Part shown: one piece after another, positions 34,141 through 43,838 of the stretch
How the letters are laid out: each line of letters opens with the position of its first letter
How positions within the stretch are numbered: position 1 is the first letter of the stretch
NCBI GenBank assembly: GCA_024196135.1
Contig: JAMQCK010000086.1
Span: forward strand, 1 to 64,000
DNA from: Pleurotus ostreatus/Saccharomyces cerevisiae fusant
Taxonomy: Eukaryota; Opisthokonta
Direction: 5' to 3'
Length of the DNA stretch: 64,000 bases
Made by a program: the position numbers and the translations under genes
The notes under the pieces: generated by a model
What the model was told of the DNA's origin: nothing
Seen by the model: only the letters and a program-made list of their open reading frames with translations
Database searches by the model: none

Positions 34141-35355
34141 CTACGCGCCGCCACCGCTATCTTCTCCTCCGCCATCTTCCTCCTGCCCCGGCATCTCGAT
34201 TTCGAACCATTCGTCCAAGTCTGCCCACAGTTTCTTCCGCCGCTCCGTCAGCTCGTTCCTCCTCCGCGCCTGGCACGCGTCGCAGTGGCCGTACTTCTTC
34301 CAGTCCACGTCGATGAGGGTCTGCATGCCGCATATCGGATCGATTGCATACTTTTCTGCAATCTTGACATCGGAATGGATAATACGCCACATGTGTGTCT
34401 TGGAATCTGAGTGGCACGACTCGGTCTTGCACTCGTAGGGGTCAAGCGTGAGGATGTCCGTCCACTCTAGTGCGACATTTTTCTGCGCTAGCGACAGAAG
34501 ATACAGGTCGCGTGGATATAGGTCAGCTAGCGCTGTTTCGTCTGCCTGGAATGTTTCTTCGGCCTCAGAATCGCGTACTATGTCGTATAGTGCCCTCTTG
34601 AGGATACGCGGCAGTTTCCAGTCGCGAGCAAGGATGACCATGTTGGTATTGTAATATTGGATCGCCTCAGTGACCTTATCCAGAGAGCTGGGGTAGAGGT
34701 CGGTGAGCTTCTTTTGCGCGTACGCCTTGAATTTCTCGAAACGGAGGATACTCGCTGCGCGGAATATAGCGGCCAGCATAGGGGCCTCGGGGTCCTCTAT
34801 GCAGAACTCGCTGCAGGCCGTGTCAGTTCAGCTGAACAATGATCAAGGAAAATGACTGGCGCACATTGCGTCGTCCATCGCCGTCAGAAGTTCCGTGAAG
34901 TCGTCTGCCTTGACCTCTGTGGAGTCCAAGTAGATGATGTCCATCCCATCCTCGTCTTCAAACACGATCTTTTCGAGGTCGGGGCCGTCTTCATCAACTT
35001 TCGGGTCTCCTCCAGCTCGCTTCTCAAAAAGCGCCTCGAACCACGGGGATTGCGAGGCGAGGCGACTGCGATGCAGTTTGAAGCGTATGTCGCCGATCTG
35101 AACCATGATGTTTCCGTCCAGAAGCCAGAACCGTTCGTGCTTCGTGTAAGCCAGCTTCGCTTTCTTGTTTGTCGCTCCGAGTCCAGGAGTATCCTCTGCC
35201 TCCACGAGCGTTATGTCGGCATCGGTGTCCTCCGTCTTGCGCTTGTGCGAACGCCGAGAAGACATATCAGGGCTCCCACCGCGTGCACTGAGAGATTCAG
35301 CGCTCGGTATCTGTCGGTCTCCTGATGCATCCGTGCTACGCAGGCGGCGCGACAT
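34141..35355 (-). CDS. BTB/POZ-domain protein 3 of three tandem paralogues
   Basis: It starts MSRRLRSTDASGDRQ; a longer frame to 35376 would begin with TTG. A basic SHKRKTED segment and KHERFWLLDGNIMVQIGDIR lead into the BTB-like FKLHRSRLASQSPWFEALF. One intron (about 34812-34864) follows LLTAMDDAM. The C-terminal half contains ECKTESCHSD, YAIDPICGMQTLIDVDW, GHCDACQARRR and KLWADLDEWF, then a Gly/Asp/Glu-rich tail. It is divergent from F-box gene A, with only 121 bp between the two ATGs. Its promoter and first codons reappear in the chimeric pseudogene at 50765-50975. Confidence 0.82.
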
Positions 35356-35412
35356 GGACGAAGGCAAGTCTGGCAAGAAGGAGCGGAGAGCCGGTCCGGC
35401 TGAGCGTGTACT

Positions 35413-35425
35413 GTCACGCCACGTG
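35413..35425. promoter_or_regulatory. GTCAC-GC-CACGTG element in the BTB3/F-box A divergent promoter
   Basis: CACGTG at 35420-35425 with GTCAC just before it lies midway between two divergent start codons (35355 and 35477). CACGTG is the core of bHLH-type sites in fungi. The same arrangement, read on the other strand, is conserved upstream of the chimera at 50783-50795, which shows that this stretch was copied with it. Confidence 0.4.
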
Positions 35426-35476
35426 TAAGGATGTCACAAAGACGCTGGCCGTCGAGCATCCTTGAACCGGACCACC

Positions 35477-37288
35477 ATGATCCCAAGCGAGTGCGAAGGC
35501 CTCCTTGAAAACGGTGAGAAAAGGTCAGATACTGCGGTGCTAGGGAGCATCCTAGACCATCTACAATATGATCCCGAGTGAGTATCTGCGAGTGCGAGGC
35601 GATTTCTTTTGGCTCATGTCACTGAAAGGCACTCGTATCGCGGCTTTACCTGGGCTACGGCAGACAAGATTCGCCATCCATTGCTTGTACTTCCAAACGA
35701 GGGCAATATCTCGGACTCTTCGATGAGGCGGGATCAGCTCGATGAGCAGATCGCCTCCATAAACAACCAGCTTTCCGCTCTGAAATCTCATCGCAATTCC
35801 CTGGCCAGCATCTCTAGCATCCCTGACGAAGTACTCGGAGATATCTTTCTGATTCACGCCCGAGATACCCATACCCTCTGCAACGCCAGATGGGCCAGGC
35901 TCATGCTAGTTTGTCGTCATTGGCGAGCAGTTGGGATGGCCACAACTGCGCTCTGGAGCAGTATCGAGTTTGGATCATACTTGCCCATGCAGTCGATATC
36001 TCCCTTCGCGTTGCTGCACCGTCCTGGCGCGCATCTACTTAACATCTCGATCTATGACAACAACTTCGATGTCACACTGAGAAATCTGCATCTCCTTGCG
36101 CCCAGCATGGGGCGCATACATTCGCTTCACGTGTCGTCCACGAAGAATGCCTTGGCGGACCTTATCGAGGTCCTCGCGCGCGAGAAGCGAGATAATATCC
36201 GAGAACTTTCCCTCTGGCTCTGTGCCGAAGAAGATGGAGAAGTGCTAATTACGCCCAGCACCTGGACGGAGAACATAGCATGCAACACCCGCGTCCTAAA
36301 CCTCAGAAACATTGTTCTGGACTGGTGCAGGCTGAGAGACCTCAGCGCCCTTACCATACGATTCGATACAGTGCGGACGCCACCCCTAGGTCTCTGTCTC
36401 GTGCTGGATATGGTCCGGCTCTCGCCGAGATTGAAAATGTTGTGCTTGGACCATTGCATGACTACGCCTACCGGCCACGAGAACGACCTTGCCACAGTTG
36501 AACTGCCATACTTGGACACTCTCGACCTCCGCGGTCGCGTTGCCATATGCGCAGCGCTCATCTCGCGCCTGCATTTCCCTCGCGATTGCTACATCATACT
36601 GCACACCTGGGGAATCAACAACACGCCCCGAGTTCAGCCACTCCTTGATTGCCTGCGCCCGCGTTATCTTTGCTCAGACACGCTACCCTTCCGCCTGCTG
36701 CAGCTCGATTTCTACACGCCCGGGGTGACCTTTGCCTGGTACAACACCACCACACTACGCACCTCCAAGCAGTTGTATAACTCCGCGGAGAACTCGCTCA
36801 GGTTTACTATCCATCCCCGAGACGAGCCTTCTCTTCGGCGCATCGCACGGGCGATTCTTCGCACCGTCCCCGCGGCGGCTGCAGTGGAGGTACTCGACGT
36901 TCGCAACTCCTGGCAAGATCTATCAATCCTCACATGCGCCCATTTACTCGATGCGTTGCGTGACCTCAGCACCATTGTCTTTTCCACCTTTCCTTCAACG
37001 CTCTCCATCATCAATACTCTACGAGTTCAATTCATTCGGTATCTCGAAGATGGCGTTGGACCACCACCGCTGCAGCGGATACACTGGGACAGGGGACACA
37101 CCAGGGTAGATGGAGACACCGCCTTGGAGCTTAAGAATGGCATCGAAGGACTGCTTCTTGAATTGCTTTGGCAATATACGGACGCAGGCGTCTACCTTCA
37201 GGAGCTTGTCGTCGAAGATGCCACGGAACAGCTGCCTTGGGAAACCCTACGAGTTGAGTCCATCTTCTTGTCCATCTTCTCTGGCTGA
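35477..37288 (+). CDS. Large F-box protein A
   Basis: Exon 1 (35477-35577) encodes MIPSECEGLLENGEKR and ends at YDPE; the intron 35578-35628 has a GTGAGT donor. Exon 2 continues HSYRGFTWATADKIRHPLLV, a short coiled helix (LDEQIASINNQLSALKSHRN), the F-box ISSIPDEVLGDIFL with LMLVCRHWRAVGMATTALWS, and then LRR-like repeats to the stop at 37288. This is the common architecture of agaricomycete F-box proteins, presumed SCF receptors with unknown targets. Exon-intron structure and sequence match F-box genes B, C and D in this window; B is the closest relative and shares the AKR 3' flank. Confidence 0.88.
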
Positions 37289-37544
37289 TCCTCTTGCCAG
37301 GCCCTCGCTCGGCATGTCGTGGGAAGCGTAATCGTAGTGAACGGAGCACGTACAAGGTTATGGATCAACGATATCACCACCGTACAAGCATGAGCATCAG
37401 ACGTCCGGTCATGGCAGTACGTTCACTATCGACCTGAAGTGAAAGGCATTGACCGCGGTTTCAGGACTTTAACTATGATGCCAGTATTCACTCCCGACAC
37501 GAACATGCAGCCTGCGATATAATGATACAAATTTGTGAGACCTT

Positions 37545-38849
37545 TCACTTGCGCGCCTCCCATTCCGCCAGCGTGATGCAGTCGGCGGAAATCGTGGCCG
37601 CGTACGCAGCAGGATATCTCCCACCCTGGACCTCAGCCTTCTTCACCAGGTCCGTCAACGTTGCCACATCCTCCGTCGTGAGTTGGACGTGTGCCGCCTT
37701 GGCGTTCTCTTCTAGCCGCGTTGGGTTGCGGCTGCCCGGGATCGGGATGCCTACATATATGTCAGCCTCGACTTGCGCATCATCGCAAGCATCCTCTACT
37801 CACTGTCCGGGTACGCCGCAAGCAGCCATGCGAGGCAGATCTGGGCAGAGGATGCCTTGTACTTGTCCCCGATGGCCTTGAAGGCATCGACGAGGACGAG
37901 GTTCTTCGCGAAGTTCTCTCCTTGGAAGCGTGGCATGCCACGACGCATGTCGCCCGGCTCGAAGTCGTCGAGGGAGCGGTACCTGCGTACGCATGTTCAG
38001 CTTGTGTTTCTGAATGCGCAAATCCAATAGCGACCACTTACTTTCCAGTGATCATGCCCCGACCCAACGGCGAGTACGCGACAAGCCCGACACCGAGCTC
38101 ATGCGCCGCGTCCATGAACCCGTTCTGCACGATGTACGTCTCGAATGGGCTGAGCTCCATCTGCGCCGCGATGACCTTCTCCCCGACGCCCGCGACGCCG
38201 CGCGCCCTACGGAGAACGTCCGCGGAGCACTCGCTCAGGCCGATGTACTTGATGGTCCCCTTCTCGATGTAAGGGCGCAGCGTCTCCAGCACGACCTCGA
38301 TGGGCACCTCCGGGTCGACGCGGTGCTGGTAAAACAGGTCGATGCGGTCGGTCTGCAGGCGCTTGAGCGCGGTCTCGACGCGCTCGCGAATGTAGTCCGG
38401 CTTGCTGTTGGGGTTGAAGAAGTTTGTCGCGCTCGGAGAGAAGTCGCAGCCGCCGAACTTCGTGGCGAGGAAGATCTCGTCGCGGCGGCCTGTCTTCGCG
38501 AACCACTTCCCGATGCTGACTTCGCCTGGGTGGGTGGGTGGTGAGCGAGGTGCTTCTGAGGGTGAATGGGAGGTCAGATGCTTACTGTCACCGTAGAAGT
38601 CAGAGGTGTCCCAGAAGGTGACACCGAGGTCAGCGGCGCGGGTGAGGGTGGCGAACACCTCTTCCTCGTTGGTGACGCCGTAGAAGTCAAAGCCAGACTC
38701 GCTGGGCTTGGTCACGCCGGTGCCTGCGAAACGTATTAGGCGGCTTTTGAGGCAACTGAACAGTATAACCTACCCATCGCGCCGAACCCGATGGCGCTGA
38801 CCAGAGGTCCATTTCTGCCAAGGTTACGCTTGGGGTAGCTGGCTGCCAT
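37545..38849 (-). CDS. Aldo-keto reductase (YakC/AKR13-like)
   Basis: The protein starts MAASYPKRNLGRNGPLVSAI and has the AKR barrel. The catalytic tetrad can be read as Asp and Tyr in DTSDFYGD, Lys in LATKFGG and His in FYQHRVDPEVP. Later blocks are YIGLSECSADVLRRA, AYSPLGRGMITGK and IPIPGSR, the NADPH-binding end. About five introns are present; the stop is at 37545-37547 after EWEARK. These enzymes reduce aldehydes and ketones with NADPH in the cytosol, and the substrate cannot be inferred. The last 55 codons have a diverged copy at 51040-51229. A TATA box lies about 80 bp upstream. Confidence 0.93.
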
Positions 38850-38926
38850 ATCGTCTGCTCGTGTAGGTTGTAGAGTGAGGATTGGTTCGCACGTCAAGCT
38901 CTAGGGGCACCTTCATCTTAGACGTT

Positions 38927-38935
38927 CTCTTATAT
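38927..38935 (-). promoter_or_regulatory. TATA box of the aldo-keto reductase gene
   Basis: The minus strand reads ATATAAGAG about 80 bp before the ATG at 38849. Confidence 0.5.
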
Positions 38936-39415
38936 GAACGACGCGCAAAGGTTCCGTAGCACCACATGAAGCCGAGCCGGCACATGACCTATGTCCTTCA
39001 GAGGACCGCGGAACGCAGTTGAGACTCGAAAGCAGCTTGCAAAGCGCCGAGAGATGCAGCGCTACGGCGCCGCTGTATAGGGGAAGACCTACTCGGGTAG
39101 CTCGCGGACTACACGGTCGGCTTGAGGACGCGTAACACGCTCGGCAAAACTGCAAACGGGGAGAGTTGAATAGGCGACACCGAAACGGAGGCCGGGCGCT
39201 CGTGGGGATCGGCTTACAAAGAGAGACTGAGGAGGCCTCGGGAGCTCCGCAAAGGTACACTGACACGCACTGAGTCATCCGGTAGCCGTTCTCCTGCGTG
39301 AAGATCGAAGCGTTGGAGAAGATGGCCTGCGCGAAGAAATTGTGGATCAATATCGTCGCAATGTGTTCTTCTATTCTCTACTCTCTTCTATGATTTCTCT
39401 AATTTTCAACCTCGC
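38936..39415. other. Intergenic region
   Basis: This lies between the AKR promoter and the 3' end of the PHO13-like gene. A minus-strand frame across 38913-39350 is open, but its product has no regular features and I do not call it a gene. Confidence 0.55.
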
Positions 39416-40697
39416 AGAGCGCTGAGGAGGTCAGCTACACTGTTCAGGACGTAGTCCGGGGCGTTCGCGGGGGTAATATCTGCAGTCGTGGCAATACCTT
39501 GCGCGACGCGTCAGTCCTTCGTGTATTACTCGGTCCCTGAAAAGACTTACCGCTGAGAACCAGTAGAGTACCTACGCCACCGCTCTTGCCGAATGCGATA
39601 TCGGTGTCGAGGCGGTCGCCGACCATGAGCGTCCGTCCTTGCGGTAGCTTCGAGCTGACAGAGCGGTTAGATATAAGCCATCCGGAAGGGCGAATTGCCT
39701 ACCTCACGCGGACAGCATCCCACATCGCGGAGCTGGGCTTGCCGATGGACAGCGGCTCGCGCTTGGTCGAATATCTGTAGGACTTGGTAATCGGGCCTCT
39801 CGCTTTCTGACTCTCGCTGACCTCAACATGGCACTAACGCTGCCAGCTCCTGGCAGGAGCCCCGCGCTATGAGGGTACGTCGCGTCCAGGTTGGTGGCCA
39901 CAAAGTGTACGTTCGGGTCTGGGTTAAATTAGCGCCGTCCTGCAACCACCGGGAAAAAACGATCACCTTGCAAATAAACGAATGCGCGAGCTAACTTCAG
40001 GTAGTTGACCCGGGTGTCGAGGCCACAGATGACAGCGCCGACCTACATCGTCAGTCGATATGCAAGCATGCCCCAAATAAATTTACCTTGTCATCAAAAT
40101 CTGCTCGAACATCGGTCAGGTCAGGCGGCGTCGTGGTCGACGGATTGTGTGCAGGGTCGGAACCACCAATGGTCTCAACACCGGCATCTCGCAATTCTGT
40201 CTCCAATCCTTCCATCCCGACGATGTACGCCTGAGAAGTAATCAGTGGTCAAGCCTTCACGAAGCTTCTGTTGGAACCACCTTTGACTTCGGCTGCTCGC
40301 TGAGCTTCAGCACGGATGCCACGTAGCGCGCAGTAGCAGACGCAGAAGTATGAATATCTGTGGGCTCCGCCGCGATGCCGAGCTTGTCGAACTTCGTCTT
40401 GTATTCCGCGCGCGACTTTGTGGCGTTATTGGTGATGAACATGACCGTCTTTCCGTGCGTACGAAGGGCAGCCAGCACATCCTTCGCGCCCGGGACTAGG
40501 CGGTCCCCGTGCCAAAGCACGCCGTCGCAGTCGAAAAGGAACGCATCATACGAGTCGATGATGACCTTCGGGTCGGCGAGCGTAGCAAGGGGGATAGTGG
40601 TGGGTATCGTCGACGGCGCTGGGGTCGTCGGCGTTCCCTGGCGCGTCGGCAGAGCCGATTCGGTAGCCAAAGCTGTTGTGCGAGCGTCCAAAGCCAT
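39416..40697 (-). CDS. PHO13: HAD-family 4-nitrophenylphosphatase / phosphoglycolate phosphatase
   Basis: The spliced protein has the HAD nucleophile motif FLFDCDGVLWHGD, motif II in VMFITNNATKS, and the C-terminal motif III/IV block GKPSSAMWD followed by MVGDRLDTDIAFGKSGGVG, ending LLSALRG. These match Pho13/PGP, a cytosolic metabolite-repair phosphatase that removes toxic side products such as phosphoglycolate. About five introns are needed. The open frame extends to a GTG at 40742, but the first ATG is 40697 (MALDARTTALATESAL), which I use. A perfect 16-bp palindrome containing TGACGTCA lies 33-48 bp upstream. Confidence 0.92.
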
Positions 40698-40729
40698 CGA
40701 TGTGGCTGATGTGGCGAAAGGTGCGAAAT

Positions 40730-40745
40730 AGCGTGACGTCACGCT
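40730..40745. promoter_or_regulatory. CRE-type palindrome upstream of PHO13
   Basis: AGCGTGACGTCACGCT is a perfect 16-bp palindrome around the CRE/ATF core TGACGTCA. ATF/CREB bZIP factors in fungi bind this core in stress promoters. It lies just upstream of the PHO13-like start codon at 40697. Confidence 0.6.
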
Positions 40746-41104
40746 TGAAGATGACTAGTAGGCGGCACGTGCAACGTGCGGCGCCGACACTGGAAAAGGA
40801 CAGGCCGTTCGCGGGGTATCCAGACTCGCTCTGGCCTGGGACATGCAGTCGTGAGCAACGCTGTCAGAGAAAAGCACTTTAGGCGCTCGCGGGGTCTCAG
40901 ATTAGGCACAGGGTTGAGCTACTATACACGGACAGGATCAAGGAAGTACGCAGAAGGGGCACGGGCACGTCAAAAGACCCGTACTGTGATACCCAAAGCA
41001 GAGGTGAATAAGTAAGGTATGAACATGAAAGCAAGGAACAACGTCAGAGTGACAGCAAATATTGGACGAAGAAGGCCAAACAACGCAAACGGGACAGCGA
41101 AACA
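40746..41104. other. Intergenic region
   Basis: It holds the rest of the PHO13 upstream region and the 3' flank of the homeodomain gene (minus strand). Nothing else is recognised. Confidence 0.6.
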
Positions 41105-43082
41105 TCACAGGTAATCTTGCATGCCCACACGAGCCAGAAAAACAAGACCCATAGCCGCCTAGAAGACGGTCAGCATCTGGTCAACGACAAGATACTGATG
41201 ACTGTGCTCACCTGAACCGGATCTCGCTCAGCTAGCGCAGGATCAAGCAGTCGGCGCAGAATCTCCTCGCGATCCGTAACGTATTCCTGACCTGTCGACG
41301 CATCAACGTCCACCGGGCCAGCGTCATCGGTCACTTTCAGCACAGCGAGTTGCTTGAACAATGCCGCGGGCTACAAGATCGTCAGTGCTTTGATCTACTT
41401 GCTTGAGAATTGTAGTACTTACGCTATCCTCGTCGAGTTCCTCATTTGGGATAACTGCAGTGGACTGCCTCCTTGATGGCTGCGGCGACGATGGCCGCCA
41501 CGGAGGCGCACCATACGGAACGGGAGGGACTTCGAAATTCGCTGGTCGAAGCGCAGGCGCATCAGAGGTTGGCTCAGTTTTGACGAATGTCTGATGAATG
41601 CGAGGTGTTGCTGCCGTATCATGCGAGGTTCGCAAGGTTCCTGATGGCGGAGGCGAAGGTGAAGCTGCGTCGGGATATGCGAGTTGGACCTCTTCAGAGG
41701 TCTCCCGCATAGAAGAATCCGCCTCTTCAGCATGCGACGACGAAGCCATGACAATCTCCTCATCTCCTTCCCCAGGCAGTGGCGGTGGCGGCATATATGA
41801 AGAGGGCCCTGGTTGTAAGCTCCCCTCCCCCGGCTCCTGCTTCATTTGCGGCTGTCCCATCTCCACCCTCTCCCCTGGCGCCAGAGTCGGATACTTCGCC
41901 AGATGCTCATACGCCGTCCGCGCACGCTTCTGCGGCGGCGCCAGCACATCGAGCGGCGCGGGCTCCGGGCGACTGTACATATCGGCGTACATCTCGCGCA
42001 GGCGCGCGGGATCGGTGAACTTGTAGGCCGGCTGGGCGGCGACGTCCGTATCGATTGAGGCGCTGGTGGGCAGAGCGCGAGCGTGCGGGTTGGAGGCGAG
42101 GAGCGGTGGGGCGGATGCCAGGTCGCTATCCTCGCTATCGGAGGCGCTGGAGGGGATAGAGACGGGCGAGCCGTGAGGTCGAAGCATTGCGGGCACGGGA
42201 GGGAGGACTCGTGGCGCGGAGCTTGAGGGCTCGTTATAGCTCTGAAACTGAGGTTGGAAGATATATTCCTGGGGCGATGGTGGTCTGGACGCGGAGGGGA
42301 AGGATTGTTGGCGAGGGAATGATAGCGGTTGCTGAGGCTCAGGTGGGGCGGGCATGGCTGGGGAGTGGCCATTTGCATCTCCAAAGTCGATTATGGACCC
42401 GGACCGATATCTTGAAGAGGATGCGGTGGGCTGAGATGAAGCCGTTTGCGTTACAGGCTGTGGATCGACAACCATCGTCACCTCCGAGTGCGCATCGTTT
42501 GTCGCCGGGTTGACCCTCTTCAGCGCCGGCAGTCGTATAGTGAGAGTCAGCGGCTTCGCAGGCACAGTCGTGGTGGGCTCCTCCGGCTCCTTCTTGACGG
42601 GGGATTTCGAGCTAGACTCGCCAGCGTCCTGCTCATCGTCGTCTTCGTCCTCGATCATCTTCTTGCTCTTGCGTCGCTTCCGAGCGCGCCCATTAGCGTT
42701 TCCCTTCACATACGGCACCTCATCCTCCTGTTTAACCTGCTGGTCGGCCTCATGAGGTTTCTCATCGCGCGTCTTCCGTCTCTGGCGCTGGAACCAGAGC
42801 GCGATCCACCTCCGCGTCCTACAAGCATGTCAGTTGCGAGAATTAAGAGGATGGTTTTGAGGCGCACAGTCCAACATCATCAGCCAATTTCTGCAACCTA
42901 GATCCCTGGATGAAGGTGTTTTCCTGGTACGCCGCCTGAAGAGCCTGCATCTGTTGATTCGTCGCAAACACAGGCGCACGCCCAGTCTTGCCCTTCCCGC
43001 GAGCTACTCTGGTTGGCGCAGACAGAAACTCGATATCATCGTGCGTCTGACCATTTTGCTGGGTCTTCGCGCTGGCAGACAT
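41105..43082 (-). CDS. Homeodomain protein lacking the canonical Asn51
   Basis: The homeodomain is split by the intron at about 42819-42868. Before it: VFATNQQMQALQAAYQENTF and IQGSRLQKLADDVGL; after it: TRRWIALWFQRQRRKTRD. The WF of helix 3 and the spacing identify the fold, but position 51, almost always Asn, is Arg here (WFQRQRR in place of WFQNRR). After it come a basic nuclear signal (RARKRRKSKK), an acidic stretch and about 400 disordered residues rich in Pro and Ser. Two final introns (about 41371-41425 and 41161-41212) join FKQLAVLKV and EEILRRLLDPALAER to the last residues VGMQDYL. It is probably a nuclear regulator; DNA specificity is unclear given the changed residue. Confidence 0.82.
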
Positions 43083-43838
43083 GTCGACGGCGGAGGGGGC
43101 GAACAGTCAGGTGTGGGGAGTACCGAGCAGGTCTACTGGCAAATGTCGGCAGTGAGCTATGATTTGAGCTGTATTTCGGGGAGTAGCACACTAGAAAGTG
43201 GCATTGCGAGGAGGTGGCAGCGGATATACAACTCGGCAAATCCATGAGTGAGGTCCTTGTCAGAACGAGCGTGAGAACTTCCTTCCGCAAAAGGAGGTTC
43301 GATGTGACGGAGATCACACCTCACTCAATGAACGGGTCGAACGACTCAAGCCTGGCTCGAGCGTCTTCTTCTTACCCGTATCCCTCTGAATTCCATGTCC
43401 TGAAGTATGCCGAAAGTTGCAATCTCTTTTAGCTAGTACTAAAATTTATTCAATGGTAAATAGAATTCTGCCCTTCGTGGGGCCTATTAGAGATCCAAAG
43501 AAAGTCACACACGACCAAGGTAATATATGGAGAAGAGAGATCAGACCATTCAGAGGAGAAAGACCAGAGGAAAAGGAAAAAAGAGAGCTGTCCGTGAGCA
43601 CCATTATATGCAGGCGAGTAAAGTATATGACGATTCGCCCGAAGGCCGACTTCAGATCAGTCACTTCATTCTTGACTATGCTGTCGTCCTTCCGTCTGTG
43701 GCATTGGGACATCCACAGCAAGCTTAGTGGTTACATCTGGAGGACGTACTCGCGGCGCAAGGGCCCCGTAGAGTTGGGAAAGGGAGACGTCCCGTCTCGT
43801 TGACTGGCGCTCAAAGGTTGCGCAGACAACATGGCCCT
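43083..43838. other. Intergenic region
   Basis: Upstream of the homeodomain gene and downstream of the next minus-strand gene. AT content rises around 43430-43620. Short ORFs on both strands are unconvincing, and no repeat or RNA was recognised. Confidence 0.55.

Noticed and set aside
37522..37881. Plus-strand frame resembling the minus-strand frame at 51010-51264
   Set aside because: The similarity is real but both are antisense readings of the AKR 3' end and of its copy. The coding strand is the one ending in EWEARK.
40698..40742. N-terminal extension of the PHO13-like protein
   Set aside because: The extension starts with GTG and overlaps the CRE palindrome; the first ATG is at 40697.
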